Shown here: in pieces, positions 62,390 through 64,000 of the stretch
Position numbering within the stretch: position 1 is the first letter of the stretch
Layout of the letters: every line of letters starts with the position of its first letter
Assembly (NCBI GenBank): GCA_021287185.1
Contig: JAJTAZ010000005.1
Coordinates: 62,001-126,000 of the forward strand
Source: Burkholderiales bacterium
GTDB taxonomy: Bacteria; Pseudomonadota; Gammaproteobacteria; Burkholderiales; Burkholderiaceae
Length of the DNA stretch: 64,000 bases
Direction: 5' to 3'
Program-made: the position numbers and the translations under genes
The notes under the pieces: model-generated
Seen by the model: the letters and a program-made list of their open reading frames with translations, nothing else
The model's database searches: none
Told to the model about the DNA's origin: nothing

Positions 62390-62489
62390 TTTAGAGCACC
62401 CCTTTCATCATTAGGCGATACATTCTGCCTGTTCTGATGGTTATTTGAGGCTGAAAATAGAATTTTCAATAGACGAGCCAAGGCCAAAC

Positions 62490-62507
62490 ACCATGTGTGG
62501 TCACATG
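62490..62507. promoter_or_regulatory. Short palindrome upstream of clpB
   Basis: ccatgtg (62490-62496) / cacatgg (62501-62507) with 4-base loop, in the 147-base gap between clpB and smg. No T-run, so not a terminator; may be an operator. Confidence 0.3.
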
Positions 62508-62536
62508 GGTCAGATATTTCAGTTTTTGATAAGGGT

Positions 62537-62992
62537 TTAGTGGCTGATGTTTGAGCCAAAATCATCCATGAGCGCGTGCAATAGGGCATCGTCAATGGTT
62601 TGATTGTCTGCCCACAGAATGGTGAGCACCAAGGCTTTAAATGTCTCTGTGCTGATGACGCCAAAAGGCAAGACCATACAACGTTCAATGATGTGTTCGC
62701 GTTGTTGCGCACTGATGGAGTGTGCGTGTTCCAAAGAGCTGAGTAATTTTAAATTATCTTGACCGATGTGCAGCCATTCAAGTGGATGAAACACGCGCGT
62801 GCTGCTTGCCTCGGCGGTTGCAAAGCATTCAATCGCCAATGGCTCGCGCAACTGCTCGACCCAAGCGACCGCGGCTTGTACCTCATGCTCTTCGAAGCCC
62901 TCGTACGCCATGCGCCGAGCCAAGGTAATCGCATCGGGACACTGGGCGATGCCTGGGTAGTTTTCCAGCAAGTAAAAAAAGATGTCAACCAC
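62537..62992 (-). CDS. smg: Smg family protein (DUF494)
   Basis: 151 residues, the normal Smg length. N-terminus (GTG start) VDIFFYLLENY is the family motif; the rest is helical, with PLEWLHIGQDNLKLLSSLEHA and the conserved EHIIERCMVLP. No known reaction. In many relatives smg is near dprA; here it follows an unrelated copper-chaperone gene. Confidence 0.9.
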   Translation of the reverse strand: MVDIFFYLLENYPGIAQCPDAITLARRMAYEGFEEHEVQAAVAWVEQLREPLAIECFATAEASSTRVFHPLEWLHIGQDNLKLLSSLEHAHSISAQQREHIIERCMVLPFGVISTETFKALVLTILWADNQTIDDALLHALMDDFGSNISH

Positions 62993-63128
62993 GAAAAACT
63001 TTCAAATTAACTTAAGGAAATACGCAAAGGTATTGTTCCGCGTTTCATCAAACGCAAATGTGCGCAGGGCGACATTCTACAGGATTTTAAATACGTCAGT
63101 TAGGTGTGTCGCAAAAGCAAACCACGCA

Positions 63129-63341
63129 TCAAGCATTCATTGCTTCAATTTTGAATTGGCTGTCAGACAAGGCTTGTGCCAGCGCGCTCAAAGCCACATC
63201 GCCCTCAACCACCGCGCGGGGCGGCATCAGTTGTACGCGCACGTTTTGAACGCCCGTCACGGCAGACAGACGATTGTGTACATTTTGCACGCAGTGTTGG
63301 CAAGTCATGCCACTGACAATATAAGTTTGTTGAGTCATCAT
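63129..63341 (-). CDS. Heavy-metal-binding (HMA) protein, CopZ-like copper chaperone
   Basis: 70 residues. The metal motif MTCQHC (Cys in SGMTCQHCVQNV) and ferredoxin-like HMA fold are clear. Likely carries Cu(I). Either of two adjacent ATG codons (63341, 63338) may start it; aggagg is upstream. Divergent from hemE. Confidence 0.9.
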   Translation of the reverse strand: MMTQQTYIVSGMTCQHCVQNVHNRLSAVTGVQNVRVQLMPPRAVVEGDVALSALAQALSDSQFKIEAMNA

Positions 63342-63430
63342 GGTTCCTCCTAAATAGATGGGTGTTATTGTACTGAAATTTATGAAATCGTTGGTACAAT
63401 ATGGTTTTTATGTCTGCTTGAAAGTTTGTT

Positions 63431-64000
63431 ATGAATTCCTTTGCGCCCCTCCAAAATGACACATTTTTGCGCGCTTTGCGTCGTGAGCCAACCGATTACA
63501 CCCCTATTTGGTTGATGCGCCAAGCAGGGCGTTATCTGCCTGAGTATCGCGCCACACGCGCACAAGCGGGGAGTTTTATGCAACTGGCGCAAAACCCCGA
63601 TTTGGCAACTGAAGTGACTTTGCAACCGATTGACCGTTATGGTTTGGATGCGGCGATTCTGTTTAGCGATATTTTGACCGTGCCCGATGCGATGGGTTTG
63701 GGTTTGCGTTTTGTTGAGAATGAAGGCCCTAAGTTTGATCGCCCACTGCAAGATGAGGTTGCTGTCCACCGCCTTGAAGTACCCGATATGGCGAAACTGC
63801 AATATGTGTTTGATGCGGTCACGCAAATTCGTCAGTCGCTCAATGGTCGCGTGCCACTGATAGGCTTTGCAGGCAGTCCGTACACCATTGCTTGCTATAT
63901 GGTTGAAGGCGGCAGTTCCAGCGAGTTTCGCACGATTAAGACCATGATGTACACGCGCCCTGATTTATTGCACCATATTCTCTCGGTCAATGCCCAAGCC
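63431..64000 (+). CDS. hemE: Uroporphyrinogen decarboxylase, N-terminal part (runs off window)
   Basis: Fifth enzyme of heme synthesis. 190 residues visible, open at the right edge. N-terminal [28 protein letters not shown] is diagnostic (here quoted in parts), followed by [14 protein letters not shown] and [18 protein letters not shown] 63431 start. Divergent from the HMA gene. Confidence 0.96.
   Translation, partial: MNSFAPLQNDTFLRALRREPTDYTPIWLMRQAGRYLPEYRATRAQAGSFMQLAQNPDLATEVTLQPIDRYGLDAAILFSDILTVPDAMGLGLRFVENEGPKFDRPLQDEVAVHRLEVPDMAKLQYVFDAVTQIRQSLNGRVPLIGFAGSPYTIACYMVEGGSSSEFRTIKTMMYTRPDLLHHILSVNAQA

Noticed and set aside
62390..62536. Heat-shock (sigma32) promoter for clpB
   Set aside because: Only partial matches with wrong spacing were seen; not reported as a site.

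Overview
The window is a piece of the chromosomal replication-origin region of a betaproteobacterium, most likely a Burkholderiales member with moderate to low GC. This rests on gene content and order (rpmH-rnpA-yidD-yidC facing away from dnaA-dnaN-gyrB, mnmG-rsmG-parA-parB with parS sites, a serC-pheA-tyrA-aroA cluster, comF beside trmL, a short bifunctional PutA with an Lrp-type regulator). Genus and species cannot be read from the sequence. Class Ia ribonucleotide reductase, PutA, NadB (aspartate oxidase) and a Sco protein fit an aerobic, respiring cell. No tRNA, rRNA, CRISPR array, prophage or transposase gene was seen. Almost all of the window is ordinary housekeeping sequence.

Layout: 1-1.65 kb is the 3' part of gyrA. 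1.7-2.8 kb is an Old Yellow Enzyme reductase. 3.0-8.4 kb is the serine/aromatic amino-acid cluster serC-[DUF3800 insert]-pheA-tyrA-aroA. 8.4-11 kb holds a secreted orphan, YaeQ, Sco and a BioC-like protein. 11-17.8 kb holds comF, trmL and the NAD genes nadC-nadA and nadB, with a large PKMT-like methyltransferase between them. 17.8-24.5 kb is a run of minus-strand genes: HIT protein, argB, secreted orphan, topB, SIMPL protein, TSUP transporter. 24.6-33.5 kb is plus-strand: mnmE, asparaginase, a second TSUP transporter, two parS sites, mnmG-rsmG-parA-parB-panD and a DEDDh exonuclease.

33.5-41.8 kb is the origin core: yidC, yidD, rnpA and rpmH leftward, dnaA, dnaN and gyrB rightward, with DnaA-box-like sites on both sides of dnaA. 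41.8-45.3 kb is the only clearly accessory stretch: a 119-bp nested palindromic repeat, a DUF2459 gene, a second inverted-repeat element, and a foreign-looking gene for an Mrr-like nuclease fused to a STAND NTPase. That gene is split by a one-base frameshift and has its own terminator.

45.3-51.4 kb is minus-strand: a radical SAM protein, the yfaE-like ferredoxin with nrdB and nrdA, and an Lrp-type regulator divergent from putA (51.5-55 kb). 55-59.8 kb carries a class II amidotransferase, pyrC with a small coupled lipoprotein gene, DUF3025, argJ and a secreted orphan. 59.8-64 kb has clpB, smg, a copper-chaperone-like gene and the 5' part of hemE.

How they work together: the origin genes supply replication initiation, the clamp, gyrase and ParABS segregation; MnmE and MnmG make the same tRNA wobble modification; nadA/B/C form the de novo NAD pathway; NrdA/NrdB/ferredoxin form one deoxynucleotide-making unit; PutA and its Lrp neighbour form a proline-use unit. 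Best candidates for something unusual are the frameshifted nuclease-STAND gene, the DUF3800 gene inside the aromatic cluster, and a possible RNA switch in the nrdA leader.
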